Assembly (NCBI GenBank): GCA_018873225.1
Contig: JAEILZ010000002.1
Location: forward strand, 3,224,001-3,288,000
Length of the DNA: 64,000 bases
Reading direction: 5' to 3'
DNA from: [Phialemoniopsis] sp. UDSM-2020
Taxonomy: Eukaryota > Ascomycota > Sordariomycetes > Thyridiales > Thyridiaceae
A program made the position numbers and the translations under genes. Numbering within the stretch: the stretch's first letter is position 1; each line of letters starts with the position of its first letter. A model generated the notes under the pieces. That model worked only from the letters and a program-made list of their open reading frames with translations. It was not told the DNA's origin and ran no database searches. Positions 12,306-23,327 of the stretch are shown here, piece after piece.

Positions 12306-13206
12306 ATGCAATTCTCACCCAAGTCACTCCTGGCGCACTCGGCGCTGCTCATGTCGCTGCCGATGCTGTGTAAGTCGCCCTCCGTCCTGACCACAAGACC
12401 TCGCATGTCCTGGCACACCACAGCCCACGACTAACACGCACGCGACAGCACAATGCGCACCCACGCCCGCCACGAATGTTGACGCCGTCCTCTCTGAGGC
12501 CCGGTCCTCCATCGCCCACTCGGGCCGGGCCTCGCTGCTCGCCCCCTTGCGCATCATGCCCCTCGGCGCCTCCATCACCTGGGGCCAGGCCTCGACCGAC
12601 GGCAACGGCTATCGCAAGGCCCTGCGCGACACGCTCGTCAAGTCCGGCAGCACCGTCAACATGGTCGGCTCGCGGCGCAACGGGACCATGCGCGACAACG
12701 ACGTCGAAGGGTGGCCGGGCTATGTCATCGACCAGATCCACGACAAGGCCAAGTCGGCCGTGCCGCAGAGCCTGCCCAACGTGTTCCTCATCAACGCCGG
12801 CACTAACGACGCCGTGCAGGACAAGGACGTGGGCAACGCCGGGAAGAGGATGGAGTCTATGCTGGAGGAACTCTGGGACATGAGTCCCGGGTCGACGGTC
12901 GTGCTGTCGACGCTGCTGATCAACTTAAAGGCGGAGACGGAGAGCCGCGTGCAGACTATCAACAAGCAGTTCCAGGACCTGGCATCGGCCCTGCGTGGAA
13001 AGGGGAAGAAGATTGTCATCGTGGACATGCACGGGTCCAGCGGCCCGCAGAAGGAAGACATGTTTGACGAGACGCACCCCAACGACGCCGGCTACGTGAA
13101 GATGGCGGCCATCTGGGCCGGCGGCGTGCGCGAGGCGAGGATGAGGGGCTTTGTGAGCAAGCCTGCCGATAACGGCATCCCTGACGACGGCGGCAACGAC
13201 GACTAG
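12306..13206 (+). CDS. Secreted SGNH (GDSL-type) esterase, CE3-like
   Basis: Exon 1 (12306-12369) encodes the signal peptide (MQFSPKSLLAHSALLMSLP), and exon 2 (12449-13206) the catalytic domain; total 273 residues. Block I is PLGASITWG with the nucleophile at Ser63, block III is NAGTND (137-142), and block V is DETHP with catalytic Asp228 and His231. The PLGASIT form, with Ala before the Ser in place of the usual Asp, is common in fungal carbohydrate esterase family 3 proteins, which remove acetyl groups from xylan and related glycans; substrate is inferred. The protein has no carbohydrate-binding module and ends in an acidic GGNDD-type tail. It should act outside the cell on plant or microbial cell-wall polymers. 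Confidence 0.9.
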
Positions 13207-13688
13207 AGAGAGGGCTTTGATGAAAGCCGATTTGGATGAATCTGTTTACTCTTTGCAAATTACTTGGTGTTGGATACCCCAGGCCGAGGCCTACGATTAA
13301 CTGCGATAGAACCATGGGAAGAAATATCTTATAAAGACATGCTCCAGTTTGTCAGACTTTGACTGTATATTTCCCCCCATCCGAATTCTTGTAGTCGCTC
13401 CTTTGGGAGGAAATATTCCTGCGGAAGAGGGGTGCGGGTTGTGAGATATAGCGTGTGAGTGTCGAAAGGTATATTTGGAATAGGCATTATTCTACAAGAA
13501 CATAACGGCCAGTCCAACCATCAGGCCCCGACTTTTGAGAAAGGATTATCCCACTGTCTCATCTCGGGCAGACGACTACCTCCTATGTCTTTTACACCAG
13601 AGCAAGAAAGACGTCATCTAAGTCGATACATGCATGTATGTTGCCTCGTGCCCGACTGAAGTCAACTCAGGGTCGAAGAAGACAACAC
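13207..13688. other. Convergent 3' regions of esterase and phosphatase
   Basis: No ORF with coding character. Contains the 3' ends of two genes transcribed toward each other. Confidence 0.5.
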
Positions 13689-16264
13689 TCACGCCAGAAA
13701 GATGAGCGCTGAGATCATCATGAGAACAAGGGACGCCTTCTGGCTGCTGCTACTGTTGACTGTGGTAGGCTTGCCCGAGGTACCCGCGCCGGTCGAGGGC
13801 GAGGCAGCACCAGAGCCGGATCCGGAGCCAGAGCCACCGTTCGAGCCGGTGCTGCTGGTAGGCTTGGCGGCTGCACCACTGCTCGACTTGGCAGTCGAAC
13901 CAGCACCTCCTGCGCTGCTTCCGAGTGTGCTCGACTGCTTGGCGCCAGAGGTCTGGCTAGATGTAGCGGGATAGCTGTATACCGAAACACAATAGTCAGT
14001 CAACAATATGTCGAATAAAGAATTCCATTATACGCGATGACTTACGTGAGGGTTTGGGTCAGGGTGCAAGGGCAGTTGGTGATGGTCAGGGTGGTAGCCT
14101 AAGCACCGGCGTTAGTCGACGTCAAGGCAACGACTGTCAGCGTGTAATAGATACCTTAGTAGCAGTATATGTCTGCGAGCCTTGAACAATAGTAGTAGGG
14201 CCAGGACAGTATGCGGTGTAGGCCGTCACGACCTTGGTCGTGGTAGTGACAGCGCCATTACCATATGGCCCAGACGGGGTAGACGATCCGGACGAAGGGG
14301 GAGCACTCGAAGTACCATTGCCACCGGAAGAGCCCTTCTTGATCAAAGTAAGCTCATCGCCGACACCGGAGTCGTTGCCGAGGATGAACTGCCAAGTGAC
14401 GACAGAGGCGTTGTGTACAATCAGCTTGCTGAAGCCGTAGTGGGTCTGGTCCAAGACTGCCGTCAGGGGCAGCAATCCCTTCTTGGGATCCAGCGTGCTG
14501 TGGCTCTCGATGTTACCAGCCATGCCGTTGACAATATGGGTCATGGAGACGCCGGGATTGGTGTAGTAAGTCTTGTTGTTGATCACGGACGCGGTATCGA
14601 TGGTGCCGTTTCGGCCCATCGGGAAGAGCCGCTCGTACCAGTGGATGTGGCCGGCGAAGTATCCATCCACTCCATTCTGAAGGAGAAGTGCCTCAAAGGC
14701 GTCACGGATGTTCTTCTGGTAAGCAGACACGCCGGAACTGTACATGGGACGGTGGCTCATGACGAAGACCCAGGGGGTCTTAGTCCGGTCGACGCTGGCG
14801 AGGTCCTTGGCAAGCCACTGGTACTGCTGGTAAGCCTTGGTGTTGTTGTAGTCATTGTTGTCGATCCGACCAAAAGGGCCGCTGTCGGTCACGTAAGTCT
14901 GATTGGCTAGCGGCTCCTTGGCAACACCCTTGGTGTCTTTGATGAACGGGGACTCGGGGCTCATGGCGTAGTCGGTCTCGCCGTTGATGCTGACGAAATG
15001 AGCCAGACCGTAGTCGAACGAGTACCACATGTTTCCAACACCGCCGGTCTCCTGACCCGGCATGCGGAATCGGTGCTGATACGCAGTGTAGTTTCTAGGC
15101 CATTGTTAGTAATCCTCCCGGAATAGGGGGCAGATTCAACAAACCTCTGCGACGGCGGGCAGCTGAAGTAAGTCAGAGATGACTTGGAAGCAGTCGAGTT
15201 AGGCTTGTTTCCGTTTAAGTAGGCCGTCAACTCGTTGTTGGGGCCGTCAAACTCGGCACATGCGGCCTCGTGGTTGCCGGGCAGAACCATGTACGGAACC
15301 TTGGAAGTCATGCTCTGGATCCACTGTTGCCAGAGATCCCAGTTGGACTCGTACAAGACACTCATATCGCCGCCATTCCAGCTGCCTTGGTTGGGTATCT
15401 CGCCCGCTGGAAGGGGCTTGTTGTATCCATCGGGGTAGTCGCCAGTAGGGACCTCGGTCGAGGTGCCATTGTAGCAGACGGGCCAGCTATCCTCGCACGG
15501 CAGAATACCACTATACCAATCGTCTGCATACGAGATATCACCTCCATGCCAAGCAAAAGCAGTGCCGTCGTTGACGGCTTGGTTCAGAGCAGCGTAGGTG
15601 CCCTGTGCATTGGTGTAGCCCATGTCATTCAGAACGGCGACGGAGAAGGGCTTGGAATCACCAGCAGCACGCGCAGTAGTAAAATTGAGAACGTCGGACT
15701 GAGTCGTACCATTGGCGGCGGGAATCTGGTAATAATAAGTTGTGTCGGCCTTGAGACCTGTGAGCTGGACCTCGTGGAAGTACTGGCTGCACTGGGTCAC
15801 GGCAGCGATCATGGAGCAAGGCGGGGTCCGATCATAGCTGGGATTGATCTTAGCACATTGAGGAGAGAAAAAGACTGTTTTTGGATGCCCTTAATGTCAA
15901 AAAGTGTCACCCACCTGTGGCTGGCACCAGTCGCGGTGTTGGTCAACGCGGACGGGCTCGTACCCCATTTCACAGAGGGAGCGACGCCCAGACCAAAAGG
16001 CGTTTGGTAGTGAATGTTCATGCCCTGAGGGACATAAGCCAATGCAATGACATTGACATTGTTGGTGGGGTTGGCGGTCGCGGGCTTGACCGCAGGGGCC
16101 TCGACGAGACGCCGGAAACCCTTGCCATTGCCATTGGCAGTCGGGTTCACCCAGTCGCCGACAGGAACATCGGGGCCAGTGTACGGGTAGGTGGTGTCTA
16201 CTGTAGGGACCGCCTCGGAGGCGGCTGCCATGAGGGCGGCACCGAGGAGGAGCTCGGTCTTCAT
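13689..16264 (-). CDS. Secreted purple acid phosphatase with GPI-like C-terminus
   Basis: Five exons (16264-15915, 15837-15145, 15094-14155, 14098-14046, 13974-13689) join in phase to 773 residues. A signal peptide (MKTELLLGAALMAAASEAVP) precedes a fibronectin-like N-terminal domain containing YDRTPPCS. The five metal-binding motifs of metallophosphoesterases are present in order: NDMG, GDISYADDW, GNHEA, VMSHRPMY and GHIHWYERLFP. The catalytic part is followed by a Ser/Thr/Gly-rich stalk with TTTTK repeats and a final hydrophobic stretch (ASLVLMMISALIFLA), the pattern of a GPI-anchored wall or membrane protein. Such enzymes release phosphate from organic esters outside the cell and are usually induced by phosphate starvation. 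A GTGAGT overlaps the stop, so a further short 3' exon cannot be fully excluded. Confidence 0.93.
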
Positions 16265-17338
16265 GGTCGTCTCTGCTCAAGAATGTGGAACGAGTGGATT
16301 CAAGGACCTGAGGAATGCAGTCCAGCGGGAAGTGAGTGACCAGCGGACAATTGAGACAGATACCGACAGGACGGAGAGGGGAATAGAGCTGGAATGGAAG
16401 ACATCCCGGCTTGCTTAAGAAGCACCTCCGTGCTTGGTTCGTCCATGGGAAACAATCTCACTGATCGCGATGAACCCCGGCCATAGCTCCCACACTCCTC
16501 AGCGATGTTATCTCAAGGACTGCCAATAAACGCCAAGACTGATCCACGTGCGGGCCAATAGAGACGTCCTCAAGTCGCATTACCAAGGGGGACGTCTACA
16601 CGTGGGAGGAGGGCGTCTCGGGGCAAACCACGCGTTGTCTGTAATGGGCCAAGGTGCCGCATCATCCTCAGCTCTGGTCCACTTTGGGACCGTTTATGGG
16701 CGCTCTAGCTTTGAGCTTGGTTGGTCTTAGCTTTTTCTTGGCTGCGGGCAGGGTGGGATCATGGCCGGGATCCGATACTACACTTACTGTTCCGCACGTG
16801 CTGAAGTGAACCATGGAATGACGGCTTGGCCTCGAGCTGGCCTTGAGCTGAGATTGAGGCCTTTTAATGCAGTTGGTTACCGACGGTCTCAGCACGCCGT
16901 GAAGCTACATGAAGCTAGCGTGAAGCCTCGAGAAGGCCCGGGAAGATGATTATAAGTAATCACGTCGACGGATCGACCACGGAACGGCACCGCCGGAAGA
17001 TGTGCAGAGTTGCGAAGGCCCCAAGGCATCCTGTGGCCGAAGGACAGCTGAGTCTGCGGGGCCCCACCGAGCATACCGCTATGCATAGAGACTTGGGCAA
17101 AGACAGGCTGCTTTTCCTTGCAACGCGACCCCATTTGCCCTTTCCAGCTCCCATCCTGGTACCCTTCTCCATTCCATGAACTTTACTGGCCACAAGTTCC
17201 TGGGTCCTGCGCATATGGACGGGTCGCGCTTTGAGGACACATTGGGTAGAAAATTGTATCTGCGCAGTGGGTATTTGGTAGCGATACGATCATGCTAATC
17301 TCTAGGTATCTCTTTCCCCCCAATCTATCCGAACCACC
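16265..17338. other. Intergenic: phosphatase promoter
   Basis: No gene supported. Contains several CACGTG/CACGT-type words (near 16544, 16599 and 16795). CACGTG is the known binding core of Pho4/NUC-1-type phosphate regulators, which would fit the phosphatase, but the element is common and this is only suggestive. Confidence 0.4.
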
Positions 17339-18982
17339 TCAAATCTGCCAAGTCGAGAACTCAATCCCGTGCTTGGCAAATGCGGCCTTGACATTCGCCA
17401 ATCTCTGTTCCATCGTCTCTAGGCCATTACCTATCCACGGCCGGCTTAGCCTGACCAAAAAGTTCACCACCTTTAGTGACGGCAGCTGGGTAGGGCATAC
17501 CGACGCAAAAGTGATGAGCGAGTATTCGAGAGAGGAACAGTACATGATGTGCTTCTCCGGGTCTAGGAGATGTTCGTGCAAGTTGCCGCCAGGAAACCAG
17601 AACATCGCGTCCGTCCACCACCACTCCTCCAAGACCAGGATCACCAATGATGGCGGAAACAGGCTGGAGAAGTCGAGTATCACCTCTCGGTCCTCCAATC
17701 CCCTTCCATCAGTGAACAGGAGCGCTAACTGCACATATAGGATCTCTAGCCTGGTGAGCTTTGGTAAGGTCGTGAGCGTGCTCTCCTCGCTGATGGATAT
17801 CAGGCAGTCTGTGCAGTCGTACCAGGCGAGGTCCAGGCGTCGTAGATTCCGGCCGTGCTTCTCTAAGGCCACGTCCAAGGTCAGGACGTCATCCTCATCC
17901 TCCCACCCCACATTCTCGGGGGACCACCTTGGCTCAAAGTAAAGCGACTCGAGACGCGGAAAGCATGATAAGGCTATCGCCACATCTCTTGGCGCAGAGA
18001 AGCTGTCGACCAGGTCTAGGTGTTTGATATTCCTCAGCTCCTGTGGTAAAGAAGCCCAGCTTGGTCTGTTATTGTCAAACCATTGTGCTTCTGGCCACTC
18101 GCCATTGTCGAGCGTGACTTCGATGCTTGTCAAAGCCGGGCAAGCCGTCAATATAGGCCAGTAGTTGCCCGCTCTCGACCCGTCAACACCAACGGGTTCG
18201 CCGTCTTCTTTAGATGCCTGCTCCGAGTCGGATAATTCCTCCGGATCACCCTGTAATATCAACTTGGTGAGGTGTTGACAAGGGATCGCGACGTCGTCAG
18301 GCCATCTATCTTTTCCCTCGGTGTTCATCAACGAAAAGGCATGAAAGTGCATGAGCAGTGCGCGATAGTCTTCATCATCGTCATGAAGCGGGATCTGCAG
18401 CAGCATCTTTTCTATCCTGGGTACGAGAGCCAAGATGCAAAGTAGAATCATCTGGGGTATCTCGTCATACTCGTCCATTGGCATCCTGCGGTTGTGCAGG
18501 GTGGTCAAGTATTGTAGCAGCGGGTGAGGGTGCGATATGAGAAATGATGGGTCCAGTGTTCTGAAGACCTCCTTGGCACATTTCCGGACTTCTTTGGCCG
18601 TGGAAATTTCCGACAAGGTGAGATGGCACGAGAAGTACCGCGTCTCCAGGCCATAGGCTGGGTTCTCAATGAATGTCCTCAACAGAAGTACCAGAGCGAC
18701 CTCATCAATAATGGATATCGCTCTGTACAGGAAACGTCGGGCTAATGTGTAGAACTGGCGGGAAACGAGACAGGTGCTGCGCAACCCGCTCTGGCGACGG
18801 GTCACCTCGTACCATGACTCCTCGGGATTGAGCTGCTCATAGGCGACGGGCCTCGTCTCGCCAGTCTCGGGCTCATTAGGGATGAGGCACTCGAAGATCT
18901 GGCTGAGCAGCTCAGGTGGTAGGTGGTCCAAATGCAGATTTTGTTGCGGATGGCCAACGTTTGCACGCGGCTCCGATTGCAT
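17339..18982 (-). CDS. F-box protein
   Basis: A single exon of 547 codons. Near the N-terminus (about 17-33) LDHLPPELLSQIFECLI is an F-box core, extended by SGLRSTCLVSRQFYTLARRFLYRAI after an insertion holding a Glu/Pro-rich loop. F-box proteins bring substrates to SCF ubiquitin ligases through Skp1. The remaining 430 residues hold Leu-rich segments (NIKHLDLVDSF, FPRLESLYFEP, NLRRLDLAWYD, LTRLEILYVQL) spaced like irregular leucine-rich repeats, the likely substrate-binding part. Fungal genomes carry many such paralogues with low conservation; the target cannot be read from sequence. The final segment is KHGIEFSTWQI. Confidence 0.88.
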   Translation of the reverse strand: MQSEPRANVGHPQQNLHLDHLPPELLSQIFECLIPNEPETGETRPVAYEQLNPEESWYEVTRRQSGLRSTCLVSRQFYTLARRFLYRAISIIDEVALVLLLRTFIENPAYGLETRYFSCHLTLSEISTAKEVRKCAKEVFRTLDPSFLISHPHPLLQYLTTLHNRRMPMDEYDEIPQMILLCILALVPRIEKMLLQIPLHDDDEDYRALLMHFHAFSLMNTEGKDRWPDDVAIPCQHLTKLILQGDPEELSDSEQASKEDGEPVGVDGSRAGNYWPILTACPALTSIEVTLDNGEWPEAQWFDNNRPSWASLPQELRNIKHLDLVDSFSAPRDVAIALSCFPRLESLYFEPRWSPENVGWEDEDDVLTLDVALEKHGRNLRRLDLAWYDCTDCLISISEESTLTTLPKLTRLEILYVQLALLFTDGRGLEDREVILDFSSLFPPSLVILVLEEWWWTDAMFWFPGGNLHEHLLDPEKHIMYCSSLEYSLITFASVCPTQLPSLKVVNFLVRLSRPWIGNGLETMEQRLANVKAAFAKHGIEFSTWQI

Positions 18983-19651
18983 AGTCGTTAGGCGAGGTCC
19001 AGAATGTGGGATCCGATATTAGATAATGGTGATTAGATAGGTGATGATCCGGGGTCTTCTTGAACGGGATAGGGCTGTTCGCATAAGTTTCCCAAGTGAG
19101 AGATGGAAAGGTTGAAACCCTGCTGGGCTGGGCAGATTGAGAAAATATTCACCGCCTTGGCGGGAAACCGGGCTATCGCGCCGAGGTTGATTAGATAAGC
19201 CTCCTTGTGCTCCCAACGTGGGCGGCCAGCTCTGAAACAAACTCAAAAGTTTGATAAAGGCAAACAACAAACAATCCCTTTGTATCTAGGTTTCCAATGT
19301 TACAGTGCTCCCAATTTGTAGCCAGATAATGTTTGTTGAAGAGTGTTGGTCACCGGAACCGGGCCACTCCTCCCCCGCGTTGGAGTTCTGGGCCAGGGTG
19401 TATCAGACACCCCGGTCTAGCTCCGGACGTGACCCATCACATCAATGGTATGAGATGGGTTCTCTGTATTCTAAAGATGGAGTACGAGGATTGCAAGTCC
19501 CAAATCTAACAGTATTGCCAAATAGCTTTTGGGTTGGGTGAAGAATGATCCCATTGCCTAAACGTGAACACACAAAGTACCCCTTCTTAGTACGAAATTT
19601 TTGAGTGAGAGCCAACGGGATCAGCATCTCATTTTACCCTCAAACCCTCTA
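18983..19651. other. Intergenic: F-box promoter and methyltransferase 3' flank
   Basis: No coding frame of note. The F-box gene is read leftward from here, and the methyltransferase ends at the right border. Confidence 0.5.
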
Positions 19652-21309
19652 CTACTCTGGCTTCTTGCCCCATATGATCTTTTGTCTATAGAAAGCATGA
19701 TGTTTCCCGGACCGCACCTCGCGTCGGACTTGGGCTGCATAGAGAAGAGTCTCTTCCCGGCTCCAGCCGAGCTCCATCTGATTCCTCAAGTCAGTTACGT
19801 AACTGAGTTGATAGAAACTGGAAAACACGAGTCTTACCGCTGCCAGAAGACAATAGCCTTCGACGTCCTGATCCAGAGCTGCCTGCGCATAGCGGCCTAC
19901 CTCCCTCAGGACTGGATCCTTTGGCCAGCCGCCAATCGGAGTCTATGAGCATACGTATTAGTAGACTTCAACTCGAGCGCTGGTTGTCGCGGTTCCGCCG
20001 TACCTTGATGTTCTTCTCCTCAATTTCCACAAAGCCACATTCTTCCATTGCCTTTCTTTGATTACCGTCCGGGACTGTGGTAAAGGATCGGCCAAACTTC
20101 TTGCCAGCTGCAACGAACAGCTTACCCCATTGACCCAGAGCGTCGGTGTCCTTCACTGTTCCGTCGTCGCTCTCGTTGTAAGGTGCACCTTCAAAGCTCT
20201 CGACGTATCCACCTGGCTTGCAGCACCGGTAGGCTTCTCGGAACAGTGCTCCCCAGTCGTCGACGCTGCCATTGAGCCAACGCATATCTAGAAAATTAAT
20301 AACTCTATCCTTATGCATGCTGAAGTCAAGGTGTTTTCTCACGGATGTAATCGAAAGTGTCTGGCGCATATGTCCAGTCCTGAGTGCAGTCTTCGATTTC
20401 GCTTTGTGGGAACCCCTGTCAACCTCACATGCTAAGGAAGTGGTTGTCTGTGAGGGCTAACACTCACAATTTCAGATTTGGAGGTATCCAGGATGGCTGT
20501 ATGGGTGAGATGTCTGTGCCGATCACCTCGGCATTGGGGTGCTCATCGGCAAAGTCACTGTACTGAAGTCAATCTCGGTTGCGTGAATCGGAACTACACC
20601 CCTTACATTGCCCAAATACCTAGTAATTAGTGATCAGCAAGTCTTGAATAAACAAAGTAGAACCTATTCGAGCGTGTTACCTGTTCCAGTGCCAATATCG
20701 ATTGCTTTCTGATGTGTGTGTCAGCGAAGCACTCCAGCCTGCTCATCTTGTGCCATAACCCGACCTGAATCTCCGGCTTCAGCGGAGCAAGGTGAAGCTT
20801 GTTGTCCAGCGCGAGTAGAAGAGAATGATGGCTGGGATCAAGTCAGCTGTCTGTTCATTCGAACTCTCCGGAGTCGAACCTACTTGATGTCCATCGATTC
20901 ATTTTGCGTCTCATCGTTCGAACCCCTACTCCTAGTCAACACTGCCCATTGTTGCCGATATGAGTGTCGTCTTCCTACCAGTACTTGGCATTACCACGCT
21001 CACTGTGAAACGTTCTTCCATGAACTGTACGATATTCGAGAATGCTCGACGTGAGTGAAGCTGTCGATGAGAGGTTGTCGCCAACCCCAAGAGCCGAATC
21101 CTGGTCGTCGTCATCTGGCGCCGCCTAGGGTCGTTGTTCAGCCGGGCGCGTTCTACACCATTCTTTGCAGACACATAGCTCACCTGCGCGTTTTCTGTCC
21201 AGTAGTGGCCGGGAACAAGTCCTGTCTGCGGATCGGTGCTCACGGGTGGCACGGCTTCACGCGCGGCTTCGCCGGAGCCTGGTTGAGCGGGCGTTTCGTT
21301 GGAACTCAT
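19652..21309 (-). CDS. LaeA-like SAM-dependent methyltransferase
   Basis: Eleven exons join in phase to 363 residues: 21309-21184, 21124-20979, 20931-20884, 20831-20765, 20708-20681, 20619-20607, 20557-20468, 20401-20343, 20287-20004, 19942-19838, 19777-19652. The acidic [10 protein letters not shown] segment, the [16 protein letters not shown] segment and [17 protein letters not shown] match the N-terminal signature of fungal LaeA-like methyltransferases. Motif I is [19 protein letters not shown], followed by [17 protein letters not shown], then DTFDYIHMRWLNG and [10 protein letters not shown]. Members act on proteins or on small molecules in secondary metabolism, and LaeA itself is a global regulator; this one's substrate is unknown. 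One exon is only 13 nt (20607-20619) and lies inside motif I, so automated gene models will easily break here. Confidence 0.92.
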
Positions 21310-21985
21310 ATCTGGCAAGGGTAGATCAACGATATTGTTCAACCGAGATGGACAATCAAGAAGTTTGGGACATGCGTCGTCCACAAAGCGCGGGGGTGTT
21401 TTCGCTGTTGGACAATCATTCTTGTAACCCTGCACAATGATGTGGCCTCCACCCTCTGCACCATCCCGCGGACACACATGCCATTTCAAGTCATGCATAT
21501 GCCAAAATGCTGCATCACAAAGGATGCTGTGCTTTGGTGGATATCCTCCTTCCGTTGGCGATTGGAGGGCTCGACTTGTCGTTACATGTCAGAGGGGCTG
21601 TCAAAGCAGAAGGCCGTGATTCATTGGACGGGCGTGCAGATGGTTGTGTCTCAACTGGGTCCGGATGTTGCTTCCTGCAAATTCTTGCCCCACAATACGA
21701 AGACTGAAAACGTGGATGGTAATCCCAGTCAGGGCTTTTCTCTCTTGAAGCAGGCTCAAAAGTGTGGATGTGAAAACTTTTGGCGAATCTACATTACTTG
21801 GCCTGTGCAGGGGAGCTGAGACAGCGCAAAGATGCGACGAGTCAATGGTGTTTCTGCGCCATAAGTAGTATATTGGGTCAAGTGTCTCGTTGTATATAGA
21901 ATGAGAACCGCTTATATTTAAAATCGACTTACTCCGCAATGCAAAAGAAAGGACATTTGCGAAAGCTTTTCCCTTCCATTGCTAA
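21310..21985. other. Intergenic: methyltransferase promoter
   Basis: Upstream region of the methyltransferase; the zinc-cluster gene ends at the right border. No gene supported. Confidence 0.5.
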
Positions 21986-22935
21986 TCACCACAAGAACTC
22001 CCTTCGAAAGTCCTCGGGAATGAAAGAGCGTTTCCCTGTCTTTTCCGGATCTATCACAATCGGATGAGCTGGAGCAGAACCAGGCATCGACTGCACCCCG
22101 CCGTATACGTCCTGATCTAACGCGACCTGAGGCGATGCTGGGTTCTGTGTTGTCCGCCGTAAACTGTCTAGTGGGGAATAAGACTGATCGCCTGTTCCTG
22201 TGTTCATATCTGTGGACGACTCATGAGTTTCGGGAGACCGATACTCAGATGAAGTCACTATGCTGCTCTGAAGGAGTGTGTCATCACCAACGTGCGAGTC
22301 TGCGATCGCGCCGGACATTGCATCTGCACTGTCATGTGGTGCAGATACAGCCGTATGGGCCTGCCATGCCCGCACATCCTCGAGTGTGGTCAGCGGGTAG
22401 AGCTCCCAGACCTCCGGGTCGGCATTCTCCCTGTCATGCAAACGCTCATCAGCGGTTGGGGCGGCCACGCTTGGCAGTAAAGACTCGAGTTGCTCGTCAG
22501 ATACAAGAACGAGGAGGTTCCGCAGCAGCATCTCTGTACGTCGTAGCCTTGCCTCCAACTTCCCGATGAAGTGTTTCGGGATGCCTCTGCCGGATAGAAG
22601 ATCGAGTGGTTAGCTCGATACGGCAGACACGAGCTGGAGATCTTGATCCTTACCTTTTGTGTTGTCGGGGCCATTCACACTGGAACTTTGAGCGTCTACA
22701 TTGCGTACAAATTGGCCTGAAGAATTGAAAGTATCAGAGGGGTATTTTGCGAAGGTCTTTGAACGGGCATCACTCACTTGTCCCCACTACACTGTTATCC
22801 GAGTCAGCTAAGTCTTCGTGTCTCCAAAGGCCTCGATATCTGGCAAGGGAGCCCTACCTTTCTCTTCTTGGCACGGCAGACAAAACAGGCGCCGCCGCTA
22901 CGGACTGCTGGGCTCTCGCGGTGTGAGGGAGCCAT
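21986..22935 (-). CDS. Short Zn2Cys6 zinc-cluster protein without middle homology domain
   Basis: Exons 22935-22858, 22791-22778, 22716-22654 and 22586-21986 join in phase to 251 residues. The binuclear cluster is C-FV-C-RAKKRK-C-SGDKPI-C-TQ-C-RRSKFQ-C, at about residues 17-43. It is followed by a linker and a short dimerisation coil (IGKLEARLRRTEMLLRNLL). After the coil the chain is Ser/Thr/Asp-rich with no recognisable fungal transcription-factor (middle homology) domain, and it ends ...EDFRREFLW. The cluster is assembled from three exons, one only 14 nt long (22778-22791), carrying the third Cys. It likely binds CGG half-sites as a dimer. The next gene upstream on the same strand encodes a middle homology domain without a zinc cluster, so the two could act together; this is inference. 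Confidence 0.88.
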
Positions 22936-23327
22936 CCGGATATCATTAGACCGTGTGTCTCTTGGGTGGTAAGTGGTAGACTTGTCGTGCGCGACTGTAT
23001 GTGACGCGGCGGAGGTGAAAACTTGAGTTGGTGGAGGTGCGGGTAAATCGTTAGCCGCACCAAAAAGCACTCATACACCACGCCCCAAATGAGCACTAGT
23101 ACACGCACACCAATGATGATGCAAGTCTCCAGCCACTCATAAAGTAGTTGAACTCGCCAATGTCGTGTATGGGCATCGATCTTACTTGGAACTTTAATAC
23201 TTGCTAAAAAGGTCCTACTTACACATGAGGACCTTGGATGGAAGTAGACGATCGTCAACATTACAAAATAGCCTACACTAGCATTACAAGATATTGCAAG
23301 ACGCTTGAAAAGCACATAGTATTTCGA
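22936..23327. other. Intergenic between two regulator genes
   Basis: About 390 bases separate the stop of the middle-homology-domain protein from the ATG of the zinc-cluster protein, same strand. The ORF of the zinc-cluster first exon stays open upstream for about 45 codons, so an earlier start cannot be excluded. Confidence 0.45.

Noticed and set aside
20863..20880. tRNA T-arm-like word GGTTCGACTCCGG (minus strand)
   Set aside because: No matching acceptor stem, D arm or anticodon arm nearby; it lies within an intron of the methyltransferase.
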